From positions 1 to 64,000 of the forward strand of contig NZ_ABLD01000009.1 in the NCBI RefSeq assembly GCF_000172415.1: a stretch of DNA of 64,000 nt, in the 5' to 3' direction. This document shows, in pieces, positions 45,015-53,913 of the stretch. A program made the position numbers and the translations under genes. Positions within the stretch are counted from its first letter, which is position 1; every line of letters starts with the position of its first letter. The stretch is from Paraburkholderia graminis C4D1M (GTDB lineage Bacteria; Pseudomonadota; Gammaproteobacteria; Burkholderiales; Burkholderiaceae). The notes beneath the pieces are model-generated. The model made no database searches and had not been told where the DNA came from. It was given only the letters and a program-made list of their open reading frames with translations.

Positions 45015-45022
45015 CTTGCAAC

Positions 45023-45099
<77 letters not shown>

Positions 45100-45214
45100 G
45101 AAAGAAGCGAGATTATGAGGATAGCGCCTGGGGCTGTCAACCCCCGGCGCGCAACTTTTTAAACTGCCGCCTCATGAGCCCGCAAGCGCGGGCCTGCGGG
45201 GCGGCGGGTCCCGG

Positions 45215-46873
45215 TCAATCCTTCGCGTAAATGTCCGAGTCTTTCGTTTCGCGGACGAACAGCATGCCGATCACAAACGTGATGAGCGCGATCACGATCG
45301 GATACCACAAGCCCGAGTAGATGTTGCCCTTCGCCGCGACGATCGCGAACGCGGTGGCCGGCAGGAAGCCGCCGAACCAGCCATTGCCGATGTGATACGG
45401 CAGCGACATCGACGTATAGCGGATACGCGTCGGGAACATCTCCACCAGCATTGCCGCGATCGGTCCGTAGACCATCGTCACGTAGATCACGAGGATCGTC
45501 AGGATCACCACGCTCATCGGCCAGTTGATCTGCGACGAGTCGGCCTTCGGCGGATAGCCCGCGGACTTCAGCGTCGTGGCGAGCGTCTTGTCGAACGTCT
45601 TGCCCTGTTCCTTGGCGTCGGCGGCCTTGCCGTCATACGTGTTCACCACCGTATCGCCGACCTTGATCTGCGCCGCCGTGCCCGCCGGCGCCGCGACGTT
45701 CTCGTAGTTCAGGCCGGCCTTCGAAAGCGCACTCTTCGCGATGTCGCAGGAACTCGTGAACTTCGACGTGCCGACCGGGTTGAACTGGAACGAGCATTCG
45801 TCGGGATTCGCGATCACGACGATCGGCGCCTTGGCCGTAGCCGTTTCCAGCGCCGGGTTCACGTAGTGCGTGAGCGCCTTGAAGAGCGGGAAGTACGTCA
45901 GCGCGGCGATCAGCAGCCCGGCCATGATGATCGGCTTGCGGCCGATGCGGTCCGACAGCGAGCCGAAGAACAGGAAGAACGGCGTGCCGATCAGCAGCGC
46001 GATGGCGATCATGATGTTGGCCGTTGCGCCGTCGACCTTCAGCGTCTGCGTCAGGAAGAACAGGCTGTAGAACTGGCCCGTGTACCACACCACGGCCTGG
46101 CCGGCGGTCAGGCCGATCAGCGCGAGAATCACGATCTTCAGGTTCTTCCACTGGCCGAACGCTTCGGTAAGCGGCGCCTTCGACGTCTTGCCTTCGGCCT
46201 TGATGCGCTCGAACACCGGCGATTCATGCAGTTGCAGGCGAATCCACACCGAAATGGCCAGCAGCACGATCGACGCGATGAACGGAATGCGCCAGCCCCA
46301 TGCGCCGAACGCGTCTTCGCCCATCGCCGTACGCACGCCGAGAATCACGAGCAACGAGAGGAAGAGGCCGAGCGTGGCCGTCGTCTGAATCCAGGCAGTG
46401 TAGAAGCCGCGGCGTCCCGGCGGCGCATGTTCCGCCACGTAGGTCGCGGCGCCGCCGTACTCGCCGCCGAGCGCCAGGCCCTGCAGCATCCGCATCGCGA
46501 TGAAGATGACCGGCGATGCGATGCCGATCGCCGCATAGCCGGGCAAGAAGCCGACGAGGAACGTCGACACGCCCATGATCACGATCGTGACGAGGAACGT
46601 GTACTTGCGGCCGACCATATCGCCGAGCCGCCCGAACACCACCGCGCCGAACGGCCGGACCGCGAAACCCGCGGCGAAGCTGAGCAGCGTGAAAATGAAG
46701 CCGGCAGTCGGATTGACGCCGGAGAAAAAGCTCTTGCTGATGAAGGCGGCCAGCGAGCCGGCCAGATAAAAGTCGTACCACTCGAAAACCGTACCTAGCG
46801 ACGATGCGAAGATCACCCGCTTCTCATCGCGCGTCATGGGCACGGGCGAAATGTGTCCGCCTACGGTAGCCAT
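45215..46873 (-). CDS. MFS transporter, metabolite:H+ symporter (MHS) type
   Basis: 552 residues from the ATG at 46873, 12 predicted helices. The start FASSLGTVFEWYDFYLAGS, RPFGAVVFGRLGD and SLSDRIGRKP are typical of the MHS branch (ProP, ShiA, KgtP relatives). Between helices 9 and 10 (about 335-450) is a large predicted periplasmic loop with Cys360 and Cys376, absent from most family members. Substrate unknown; probably an organic acid. On the same strand downstream of a two-component system. Confidence 0.9.
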   Translation of the reverse strand: MATVGGHISPVPMTRDEKRVIFASSLGTVFEWYDFYLAGSLAAFISKSFFSGVNPTAGFIFTLLSFAAGFAVRPFGAVVFGRLGDMVGRKYTFLVTIVIMGVSTFLVGFLPGYAAIGIASPVIFIAMRMLQGLALGGEYGGAATYVAEHAPPGRRGFYTAWIQTTATLGLFLSLLVILGVRTAMGEDAFGAWGWRIPFIASIVLLAISVWIRLQLHESPVFERIKAEGKTSKAPLTEAFGQWKNLKIVILALIGLTAGQAVVWYTGQFYSLFFLTQTLKVDGATANIMIAIALLIGTPFFLFFGSLSDRIGRKPIIMAGLLIAALTYFPLFKALTHYVNPALETATAKAPIVVIANPDECSFQFNPVGTSKFTSSCDIAKSALSKAGLNYENVAAPAGTAAQIKVGDTVVNTYDGKAADAKEQGKTFDKTLATTLKSAGYPPKADSSQINWPMSVVILTILVIYVTMVYGPIAAMLVEMFPTRIRYTSMSLPYHIGNGWFGGFLPATAFAIVAAKGNIYSGLWYPIVIALITFVIGMLFVRETKDSDIYAKD

Positions 46874-47090
46874 ATGTCGTCTCCAATATTGATATGCACG
46901 CGGTGCGCCGGCCCGCGGCGTTCCGTGCAACCGATTATTGGAGTGAAAACTTACGGCCTACTGACGTGAATGGTTGCGCCGATGGCTTGCTGACCCGCGA
47001 CGAAGGTTCGTGAAAATAGGTCAATTCTGGTTCAACGCCGTGCAATATGCTGTGAACGCCGGACAACTTGGCTTTGGCGGCTTGTGGCTG

Positions 47091-48638
47091 TCAGCCCGCG
47101 TTAGGGTAAGTCCTGCCCCGCTCGAGCACATGCAAACTGACACGCACCAGCGTTCCCGCGAGCCGCGGCGCGGTTTGATAGACGTTGTCGTCGATCGTCA
47201 GCTCGCCGCCGTGCATCGTCGCGATTTCGCGGACGATCGCAAGCCCGAGGCCGCTGCCGTCGCCTTCGCGGCCGAGAATCCGGTAAAAGCGCTCGACGAC
47301 CCGCGAACGTTCGGCGGCTGGAATGCCGATGCCAGTGTCTTCCACTTCGAGATGCACGAGCCGCGCGGCGGCGTCGCGCCTCACTCTCACGGTGATGCGG
47401 CCGCCCTCCGGCGTGTAGCGGATCGCGTTGTCGATCAGGTTCGACAACATCTCGCGCAGCATTACCGGATTGCCGTCGACCTCGATGGGTTCTTCCGGCG
47501 CCTCGTAGCCCAAATCCATCTGCTTGGCGAGCGCGGCCTGCACCCAGTCGCGCACGGCATTGCGCGCGACTTCCGTCACTTCCACCGGCGTGAAGATCTG
47601 TCCGGACATGCGGTTTTCGGCGCGCGCGAGCGCAAGCAGTTGCGTGACGAGCCGCGCCGCGTGCTCCGAGCTTGTCGCGATCTGCTCGAGCGAGCGATGC
47701 ACTTCCGCCGACGCGTCTTGCCGCAGCGCGAGCTCAGCCTGAGTGCGCAGGCCGGCGAGCGGCGTTTTCATCTGATGCGCGGCGTCGGCGATAAAGCGCT
47801 TTTGCAATTCCATGTTCTGCTCAAGACGCGTCAGCAGATCATTGAACGACGTGACGAGCGGCTCGATCTCCGGCGGCGCGCGACGCGCCTCGAGCGGCGA
47901 CAGATCGTCGGGCCGACGCGCGCGGATGTGCGCCTGCAGCGCGTGCAGCGGCGCGAGGCCGCGCGAAAGGCCGAACCACACGAGCAGGATCGCGAGCGGC
48001 AGGATCACGAACTGCGGCAGGATCACGCCTTTGATGATGTCGTTGGCGAGCTGGCTGCGTTTGTCGAGCGTCTCGGCGACCTGCACGAGCACCGGCTCTG
48101 CGCCGGGCGTCTGCGGGAATTCGACCGTCGTATAGGCCACGCGGATGTCGTTGCCGCGCAGCATGTCGTCCCGGAAAGCGACAAGGCCCGGTTGCGGCCG
48201 GTCGTCTTCGTGCGGCAGCGGCATGTCGCGCTCGCCCGCCACCAGCTCGCCCCGCGTGCCGAGCACCTGATAGAAAACACTGTCGACGTTGTCCGTCCGC
48301 AAAAAGTCGCGCGTGGAATCGGGCAGCGTCAGCTCGGCCACGCCGTTGACCGGATGAATCTGCCGAGCGAGCACGTAGGCGTCGGTTTCCAGCGCGCGGT
48401 CGAACGGCCCGTTCGCGATCGACTTGGCGACCAGATAAGTGACGGCCAGGCTCATCGGCCAGAGCAGCAGCAAAGGCGCGAGCATCCAGTCGAGAATTTC
48501 GCCGAATAGCGAGCGCGGGCGCGCCTCGGCGGCGGCTTCGGTTTCGTCGGGCGGGGCGAACGGATTGGCGTAGCGCTCGTCGCGCGCCTCGTCGAGGTCC
48601 GCCGGGCGGGCCGTCGCGCGATCTGCGCGTGCGGACAT
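47091..48638 (-). CDS. two-component sensor kinase, TctE-like
   Basis: 515 residues. Membrane helix about 48-72, a periplasmic 2CSK_N-type sensor domain (73-205), second helix about 207-224, HAMP-like linker, then the kinase: His288 in ADAAHQMKTPLAGL, N box LIDNAIRYTPEGG, G1 DTGIGIP and G2 GDGSGLGLAIV. A long low-complexity N-terminus (1-45) precedes the first helix. Follows the response-regulator gene by eight bases. TctE proteins sense tricarboxylates; the true signal is unknown. Confidence 0.92.
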   Translation of the reverse strand: MSARADRATARPADLDEARDERYANPFAPPDETEAAAEARPRSLFGEILDWMLAPLLLLWPMSLAVTYLVAKSIANGPFDRALETDAYVLARQIHPVNGVAELTLPDSTRDFLRTDNVDSVFYQVLGTRGELVAGERDMPLPHEDDRPQPGLVAFRDDMLRGNDIRVAYTTVEFPQTPGAEPVLVQVAETLDKRSQLANDIIKGVILPQFVILPLAILLVWFGLSRGLAPLHALQAHIRARRPDDLSPLEARRAPPEIEPLVTSFNDLLTRLEQNMELQKRFIADAAHQMKTPLAGLRTQAELALRQDASAEVHRSLEQIATSSEHAARLVTQLLALARAENRMSGQIFTPVEVTEVARNAVRDWVQAALAKQMDLGYEAPEEPIEVDGNPVMLREMLSNLIDNAIRYTPEGGRITVRVRRDAAARLVHLEVEDTGIGIPAAERSRVVERFYRILGREGDGSGLGLAIVREIATMHGGELTIDDNVYQTAPRLAGTLVRVSLHVLERGRTYPNAG

Positions 48639-48646
48639 GATGTGCT

Positions 48647-49450
48647 CTATTTGTAGTGGTGACTCGCCGGCATTCCGCCGGCCGGCGTTGACGGCGATGG
48701 TGCCGGTTCGGGCGCGGCGGGTGTGGTTGCCGCCGCATTCGCGCCGGCATTCGCACTCGCATTCGCACTGGCATTCGCGGGCGCGACCGCTTTCTCGAGG
48801 CAGTAGCCGAGCCCTCGCACGGTGATGATGCGCACGCCGCTCGGCTCGATTTTCTTGCGCAGCCGGTGCACGTAGACCTCGATTGCGTTGTTGCTGACTT
48901 CCTCGCCCCATTCGCAAAGATGGTCGACGAGCTGTTCCTTCGAAACCAGCCGGCCGATCCGTTGCAGCAGCACTTCGAGAAGACCCAGCTCGCGCGCCGA
49001 CAGGTCGATCACCTGATCGTTGATATAGGCGATCCGGCCCACCTGATCGAAGCCCAGCGAACCGTGCCGCACGATCGTCGGACCGCCGCCCGCGCCGCGC
49101 CGCGTGAGCGCGCGCACACGCGCTTCGAGTTCGTTGAGGGCAAACGGTTTGGCCATGTAGTCGTCGGCGCCGAGGTCGAGGCCCTTGACGCGCTCGTCGA
49201 CGCTGTCCGCGGCAGTCAGAATCAGCACCGGCAGGTTCGAATTGCGCGCGCGCAGGCGGCGCAGCACCTCGAGCCCGGACATGCGCGGCAGGCCGAGATC
49301 GAGAATCAGCAGGTCGAAACTTTGCATCGACAGCGCGGTGTCGGCCTCGACGCCGCTCTTCACGTGATCCACGGCATAGGCCGATTGGCGGAGTGATCGA
49401 ACCAGACCGTCCGCGAGTATGCTGTCGTCTTCGGCAATCAGAATTCGCAT
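48647..49450 (-). CDS. OmpR-family response regulator, TctD-like
   Basis: 267 residues from the ATG at 49450. Receiver domain with Asp8/Asp9, phospho-accepting Asp51 and Lys101, then an OmpR/PhoB winged helix (about 125-222) with NNAIEVYVHRLRKKIEPSG. The last 45 residues are an unusual Ala/Asn/Ser then Pro-rich tail encoded in part by a 12-bp tandem repeat. Probably phosphorylated by the adjacent kinase and co-transcribed with it. Confidence 0.93.
   Translation of the reverse strand: MRILIAEDDSILADGLVRSLRQSAYAVDHVKSGVEADTALSMQSFDLLILDLGLPRMSGLEVLRRLRARNSNLPVLILTAADSVDERVKGLDLGADDYMAKPFALNELEARVRALTRRGAGGGPTIVRHGSLGFDQVGRIAYINDQVIDLSARELGLLEVLLQRIGRLVSKEQLVDHLCEWGEEVSNNAIEVYVHRLRKKIEPSGVRIITVRGLGYCLEKAVAPANASANASANAGANAAATTPAAPEPAPSPSTPAGGMPASHHYK
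48735..48782 (+). repeat. 12-bp tandem repeat x4 in the response-regulator gene
   Basis: Four copies beginning GCATTCGC (GCATTCGCGCCG, GCATTCGCACTC, GCATTCGCACTG, GCATTCGCGGGC). On the minus strand they encode Ala-Asn-Ala-Ser/Gly repeats; the unit length keeps the frame. Confidence 0.88.
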
Positions 49451-49586
49451 GATGCGCCAGCTCAGGGCCTTGGCCGGCACCTCGGGTGTCCCCGCGGCGC
49501 GCAGCGGTCTCCGAATCATTGTGGGTGGTTGGGCGGCGCGACAGTAAAAATGCGCGTTCGCATCAGAATCACGCTTGCCAAAACCA

Positions 49587-49602
49587 CTGTTTTTTTATAC
49601 AG
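49587..49602 (+). promoter_or_regulatory. LexA (SOS) box of recA
   Basis: CTGTTTTTTTATACAG is a 16-base CTG-N10-CAG match to the LexA operator, 82 bases before the recA ATG. A TTGCCA (49575-49580) and TATACA (49596-49601) with a 15-base spacer could be the promoter it overlaps. Confidence 0.88.
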
Positions 49603-49683
49603 TGTCTGAGTTTCGTGTGCTGTCCTTCAAAACTGGACGACACATCTGCCTCAGACGCCGTTCATCATAGCAAAGGACGATTC

Positions 49684-50757
49684 ATGGAAGAAAGCAAGAA
49701 AGGCTCGGCTGGACTGACTGCTGAAAAGAGCAAGGCACTCGCTGCCGCCCTCGCGCAGATCGAAAAGCAGTTCGGCAAAGGGTCGGTCATGCGGCTCGGC
49801 GCAGGTGAGGTAGTCGAAGACATCCAGGTCGTTTCCACCGGATCGCTCGGCCTCGACATCGCGTTGGGCGTCGGCGGTTTGCCGCGTGGCCGCGTGGTCG
49901 AAATCTATGGTCCGGAGTCGTCGGGTAAGACCACGCTGACGCTGCAAGTCATCGCCGAAATGCAGAAGATCGGCGGCACGGCAGCGTTTATCGACGCGGA
50001 ACACGCGCTGGACATTCAATACGCGGGCAAGCTCGGCGTGAACGTGAACGACCTGCTGGTGTCGCAGCCGGACACGGGCGAGCAGGCGCTGGAAATCGCC
50101 GACGCACTGGTGCGCTCGGGCTCGATCGACATGATCGTGATCGACTCGGTCGCGGCGCTCGTGCCGAAGGCTGAAATCGAAGGCGAAATGGGCGACTCGC
50201 TGCCGGGTCTGCAAGCGCGTCTTATGTCGCAAGCGCTGCGCAAGCTCACCGGCACGATCAAGCGCACCAACTGCCTCGTGATCTTCATCAACCAGATCCG
50301 CATGAAGATCGGCGTGATGTTCGGCAATCCGGAAACCACCACCGGCGGTAATGCGCTCAAGTTCTATGCGTCGGTGCGTCTCGACATTCGCCGCATTGGC
50401 TCGATCAAGAAGAACGACGAAGTGATCGGCAATGAAACGCGCGTCAAGGTGGTCAAGAACAAGGTTTCGCCACCGTTCCGCGAAGCGATCTTCGACATTC
50501 TGTACGGCGAGGGTATTTCGCGTCAGGGCGAAATTATCGACTTGGGCGTGCAGGCCAAAATCGTCGACAAGGCCGGTGCGTGGTACAGCTATAGCGGTGA
50601 GCGTATCGGCCAGGGCAAGGACAATGCGCGTGAATTCCTGCGCGAAAATCCGGATATCGCTCGTGAGATCGAGAACCGCATCCGCGAATCGCTGGGTGTG
50701 AATGCAATGGCCGAGGCAGTGACCGGCGCAGGCGCAGAAGTCGCGGACGAAGAGTAA
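49684..50757 (+). CDS. recA: recombinase RecA
   Basis: 357-residue recombination and SOS co-protease protein. Walker A GPESSGKT at 76-83, Walker B region MIVIDSVAALVP, DNA loop L1 EGEMGDSLPGLQAR and L2 FGNPETTTGGNALKFYAS are all visible. The start at 49684 gives the normal N-terminus MEESKKGSAGLTAEK; in-frame sequence before it contains the promoter and LexA box. recX starts seven bases after the stop. Confidence 0.99.
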   Translation: MEESKKGSAGLTAEKSKALAAALAQIEKQFGKGSVMRLGAGEVVEDIQVVSTGSLGLDIALGVGGLPRGRVVEIYGPESSGKTTLTLQVIAEMQKIGGTAAFIDAEHALDIQYAGKLGVNVNDLLVSQPDTGEQALEIADALVRSGSIDMIVIDSVAALVPKAEIEGEMGDSLPGLQARLMSQALRKLTGTIKRTNCLVIFINQIRMKIGVMFGNPETTTGGNALKFYASVRLDIRRIGSIKKNDEVIGNETRVKVVKNKVSPPFREAIFDILYGEGISRQGEIIDLGVQAKIVDKAGAWYSYSGERIGQGKDNAREFLRENPDIAREIENRIRESLGVNAMAEAVTGAGAEVADEE

Positions 50758-50764
50758 CCACTAC

Positions 50765-51610
50765 GTGATACGCAAGGGCCGGCCATTGTCCAATTCTGGA
50801 CGCAACGTGGGCGGCCCGCGTAATGACGGGAGCGATTCGCCCGAACGTTCGGCGCATGCGGATCTATCCGAAACATCGGATCGCTTTGATCCGTTCGATC
50901 GGCCTGAACCGTTCGACGCACACGATCGCGCCGCAGGCCGTGGCCTGCGGCGCGCGCTGTTGCCAGGTCAGCCCGACCAGTCCGCTGAGGCTACCTACAC
51001 GCGCTCGAGTGAGTCGCGCGGCTCACGCAACTCGCGTAACAACTCACGCAGCTCGCTTCGTTCGCATGGGTCAAGCGGCTCACGCAGCACATCTGCCTCA
51101 GACCAAACACCCGGCGACGCAGATCCCGCCCCAAGCGAAGCAAAAAAATCCCAACGCCCAGCACGTTCGCTCAAAGGACGCGCGCTCGGCTACCTATCGC
51201 GCCGCGAATATAGCCGCAGTGAACTTGCACGCAAGCTGAAGCCCTTCGTCGAAGAAAGCGATTCGCTCGATACGCTGCTCGACACGCTCGAATCCGAAAA
51301 CTGGCTATCCGATTCCCGCTTCGCCGAAAGCCTGATTCATCGTCGTTCGTCGCGACTGGGTGCGAGCCGCATCGTTGGCGAATTGAAGCAGCACGCGGTG
51401 GATCGCACGCTCGTCGACGAAGCGAGCGCTCAATTACGCGAAACGGAACTGGCGCGCGCCCAAGCCGTATGGCGCAAGAAGTTCGGTCAGCTTCCGGAGA
51501 CCGCGGCTGAGCGCGCGAAGCAGGCGCGCTTTCTCGCGTCACGCGGCTTTTCTGGCGCGACGATCGGCAAAATCCTCAAAGGTATCGACGAAGAATGGAG
51601 CGGTGAATAA
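50765..51610 (+). CDS. recX: RecX-family regulator with a long disordered N-terminus
   Basis: 281 residues from a GTG seven bases after recA. The last 146 residues (136-281) are a normal RecX core of three-helix repeats (SLKGRALGYLSRREYSRSELARKL at the start). The first 135 residues are unlike RecX: acidic/Arg patches, then Ser-Arg tripeptide repeats at about 85-110 encoded by a 9-bp repeat. RecX inhibits RecA filament growth. Downstream ATG/GTG starts near the core are not evident, so the extension is probably translated. Confidence 0.9.
   Translation: MIRKGRPLSNSGRNVGGPRNDGSDSPERSAHADLSETSDRFDPFDRPEPFDAHDRAAGRGLRRALLPGQPDQSAEATYTRSSESRGSRNSRNNSRSSLRSHGSSGSRSTSASDQTPGDADPAPSEAKKSQRPARSLKGRALGYLSRREYSRSELARKLKPFVEESDSLDTLLDTLESENWLSDSRFAESLIHRRSSRLGASRIVGELKQHAVDRTLVDEASAQLRETELARAQAVWRKKFGQLPETAAERAKQARFLASRGFSGATIGKILKGIDEEWSGE
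51020..51085 (+). repeat. 9-bp repeats in the recX 5' region
   Basis: Near-continuous nonamers such as GGCTCACGC, AACTCGCGT, AACTCACGC, GGGTCAAGC and GGCTCACGC, in frame and encoding Gly/Asn-Ser-Arg tripeptides. The family resembles the nonamers between glpD and glpK. Confidence 0.75.
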
Positions 51611-51878
51611 CGGCGAAGGCGGCGACTAGCAGCGAAGGGCGCGAAATGACGCGAAACGGCGGAAAGTGCCGCGAAGCGCCAGAAGCAGGACAAGCACCAC
51701 AAGTCCCACCAAACCGCATCACCCACACTAACGCTTCAACCCAACCTTCCCCCCACCAACTCCAGCCATAACCCCACCCATAACCGGCCAGCAGGCCGTC
51801 CCCGCCGCATTCCGGGCTGTCCCGAATACCCAGTATGCTAAAATTCACGCGTTTTCCAATTCGGCCTTTCCTTTCCGC

Positions 51879-52583
51879 ATGCCGCTTTCCTCGTCAGTGC
51901 CCCGTCAATTGCGCCATCGTCGCGCAATCCGGGCGGAAGCTTATGAACGAGCCGATGGCCTGTGGGATGTGGAAGCGTGCTTGACCGACGAAAAGCCACG
52001 CGACGTGGTCCTTGCGTCGGGCGTCCGGCCCAATGGTCAACCGATCCATGAACTCTGGCTTCGCATCACCATCGATCGCAAGCTCAATGTCGTCGACGCC
52101 GAGGCGTCGTCCGACTGGGTGCCCTATCCTGGGCTCTGCCAAGCCAGCAATCCCGCCTATCGTGCCCTCATCGGGCTCAATCTGTTCCACAACTTCCGTC
52201 GCGATGCTGCCCGTTTGCTGGCCGGCACGGCGGGTTGCACGCATCTCACCGAGCTGTGCGCGATCCTGCCGACCGCAGCGATCCAGGCGTTCGCCGGCGA
52301 CGTATGGAACACCGGTGACAGCACGCCAGGCGCGAGTGCAAGTTCAGAAAGCGAGTCGACCGACGGCACCGCCGAACGTCTAAACGAAAAACCGCCATTC
52401 CAGTTGGGACGCTGCCACGCGCTGCGTTTCGACGGGGAGGCAGTGCAGCAGTTTTACCCGCGCTGGTATGGCCATGCGCCACGCCCAGCAGACCGCCCGG
52501 CATCGCCAGACAACGGGGCGGCCCGCCACGAAGGCAGGGGCAATGCGCCCGGCATGTTGGACGGTAGCGGAAGCGATGTTTAA
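51879..52583 (+). CDS. DUF2889-like conserved protein
   Basis: 234 residues. Recognisable DUF2889 features: RHRRAIRAEAYERADGLWDVEACLTDEK near the start (in pieces), HELWLRITIDRKL, GCTHLTEL and the PTAAIQAFAGDVW segment. Function unknown; no signal peptide or helix of membrane type. The last 80 residues are low-complexity. It sits just before sucC (29 bases), but functional linkage to succinyl-CoA synthetase is unproven. Confidence 0.85.
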   Translation: MPLSSSVPRQLRHRRAIRAEAYERADGLWDVEACLTDEKPRDVVLASGVRPNGQPIHELWLRITIDRKLNVVDAEASSDWVPYPGLCQASNPAYRALIGLNLFHNFRRDAARLLAGTAGCTHLTELCAILPTAAIQAFAGDVWNTGDSTPGASASSESESTDGTAERLNEKPPFQLGRCHALRFDGEAVQQFYPRWYGHAPRPADRPASPDNGAARHEGRGNAPGMLDGSGSDV

Positions 52584-52612
52584 TCCAACTCTCAGACTGA
52601 AGGGAATCACGC

Positions 52613-53782
52613 ATGAAGATTCACGAGTACCAGGGTAAGGAAATCCTGCGGAAATTCGGCGTCGCGGTACCGCGCGGCAAGCCGGTCTTCTCGGTGGATG
52701 ATGCGGTCAAGGCCGCGGAAGAGCTCGGCGGCCCGGTGTGGGTCGTGAAGGCTCAGATCCATGCGGGTGGCCGTGGCAAGGGTGGCGGCGTGAAGGTTGC
52801 CAAGTCGCTGGATCAGGTTCGCGAGTACTCGAACCAGATCCTCGGCATGCAGCTTGTCACACACCAGACTGGTCCGGAAGGCCAGAAGGTGAACCGCCTG
52901 TTGATCGAGGAAGGCGCGGACATCAAGAAGGAACTGTATGTCGGCCTCGTGATCGATCGTGTTTCGCAGAAGATCGTCGTGATGGCGTCGAGCGAAGGCG
53001 GCATGGACGTCGAGGAAGTCGCGGAAAAGACGCCCGAGCTGATCCACAAGGTTGCCGTCGATCCGTCGACCGGCCTGAAGGACGCCGAAGCAGACGACCT
53101 CGCGAAGAAGATCGGCGTGCCCGACGCGTCGATCCCGCAAGCACGCGCGATCCTGCAAGGCCTCTACAAGGCGTTCTGGGAAACCGACGCATCACTCGCC
53201 GAAATCAACCCGCTGATCCTGACGGGCGACGGCAAGGTCATCGCACTCGACGCCAAGTTCAACTTCGATTCGAACGCACTGTTCCGTCATCCGGAAATCG
53301 TCGCGTATCGCGATCTGGACGAAGAAGATCCGGCTGAAGTCGAAGCGTCGAAGTTCGACCTCGCGTACATCTCGCTCGACGGCAACATCGGCTGTCTGGT
53401 GAACGGCGCGGGCCTCGCAATGGCGACGATGGACACCATCAAGCTGTTCGGCGGCGAACCGGCGAACTTCCTCGACGTGGGCGGTGGCGCCACGACGGAG
53501 AAGGTCACGGAAGCGTTCAAGATCATGCTGAAGAACCCGAACCTGACCGCGATTCTGGTCAACATCTTCGGCGGCATCATGCGCTGCGACGTGATCGCGG
53601 AAGGCGTGATCGCGGCGTCGAAGGCCGTGTCGCTGAAGGTGCCGCTCGTGGTCCGCATGAAGGGCACGAACGAAGACCTGGGCAAGAAGATGCTCGCCGA
53701 TTCCGGTCTGCCGATCATCTCGGCTGACAGCATGGAAGAAGCGGCTCAGAAGGTCGTCGCGGCTGCCGCGGGCAAGGCGTAA
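52613..53782 (+). CDS. sucC: succinyl-CoA synthetase beta subunit
   Basis: TCA-cycle enzyme that makes ATP or GTP from succinyl-CoA. The 389-residue protein starts MKIHEYQGKEILRKFGVAVP and has the ATP-grasp domain (KAQIHAGGRGKGGGV) and the C-terminal CoA-ligase domain with GLAMATMDTIKLFGG and NIFGGIMRCD. Full length. sucD follows after 131 bases and shares the expected heteromeric complex. Confidence 0.98.
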   Translation: MKIHEYQGKEILRKFGVAVPRGKPVFSVDDAVKAAEELGGPVWVVKAQIHAGGRGKGGGVKVAKSLDQVREYSNQILGMQLVTHQTGPEGQKVNRLLIEEGADIKKELYVGLVIDRVSQKIVVMASSEGGMDVEEVAEKTPELIHKVAVDPSTGLKDAEADDLAKKIGVPDASIPQARAILQGLYKAFWETDASLAEINPLILTGDGKVIALDAKFNFDSNALFRHPEIVAYRDLDEEDPAEVEASKFDLAYISLDGNIGCLVNGAGLAMATMDTIKLFGGEPANFLDVGGGATTEKVTEAFKIMLKNPNLTAILVNIFGGIMRCDVIAEGVIAASKAVSLKVPLVVRMKGTNEDLGKKMLADSGLPIISADSMEEAAQKVVAAAAGKA

Positions 53783-53913
53783 TCAGCCTCCCACGGCGTT
53801 TACCAGGATTACGAATGGCGGCGCACGGTAGCGCACGGGCAACGCGGGCGAGAACGTTCCGCCTCGTTGCTCGTCGCGCCATCGTGTGACGCCAAACGAA
53901 CAGAGGTCAATAC

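Noticed and set aside
51576..51848. 90-codon minus-strand frame between recX and the DUF2889-like gene
   Set aside because: Gly/Trp-rich sequence without family resemblance; likely chance. The 268-base gap seems non-coding.
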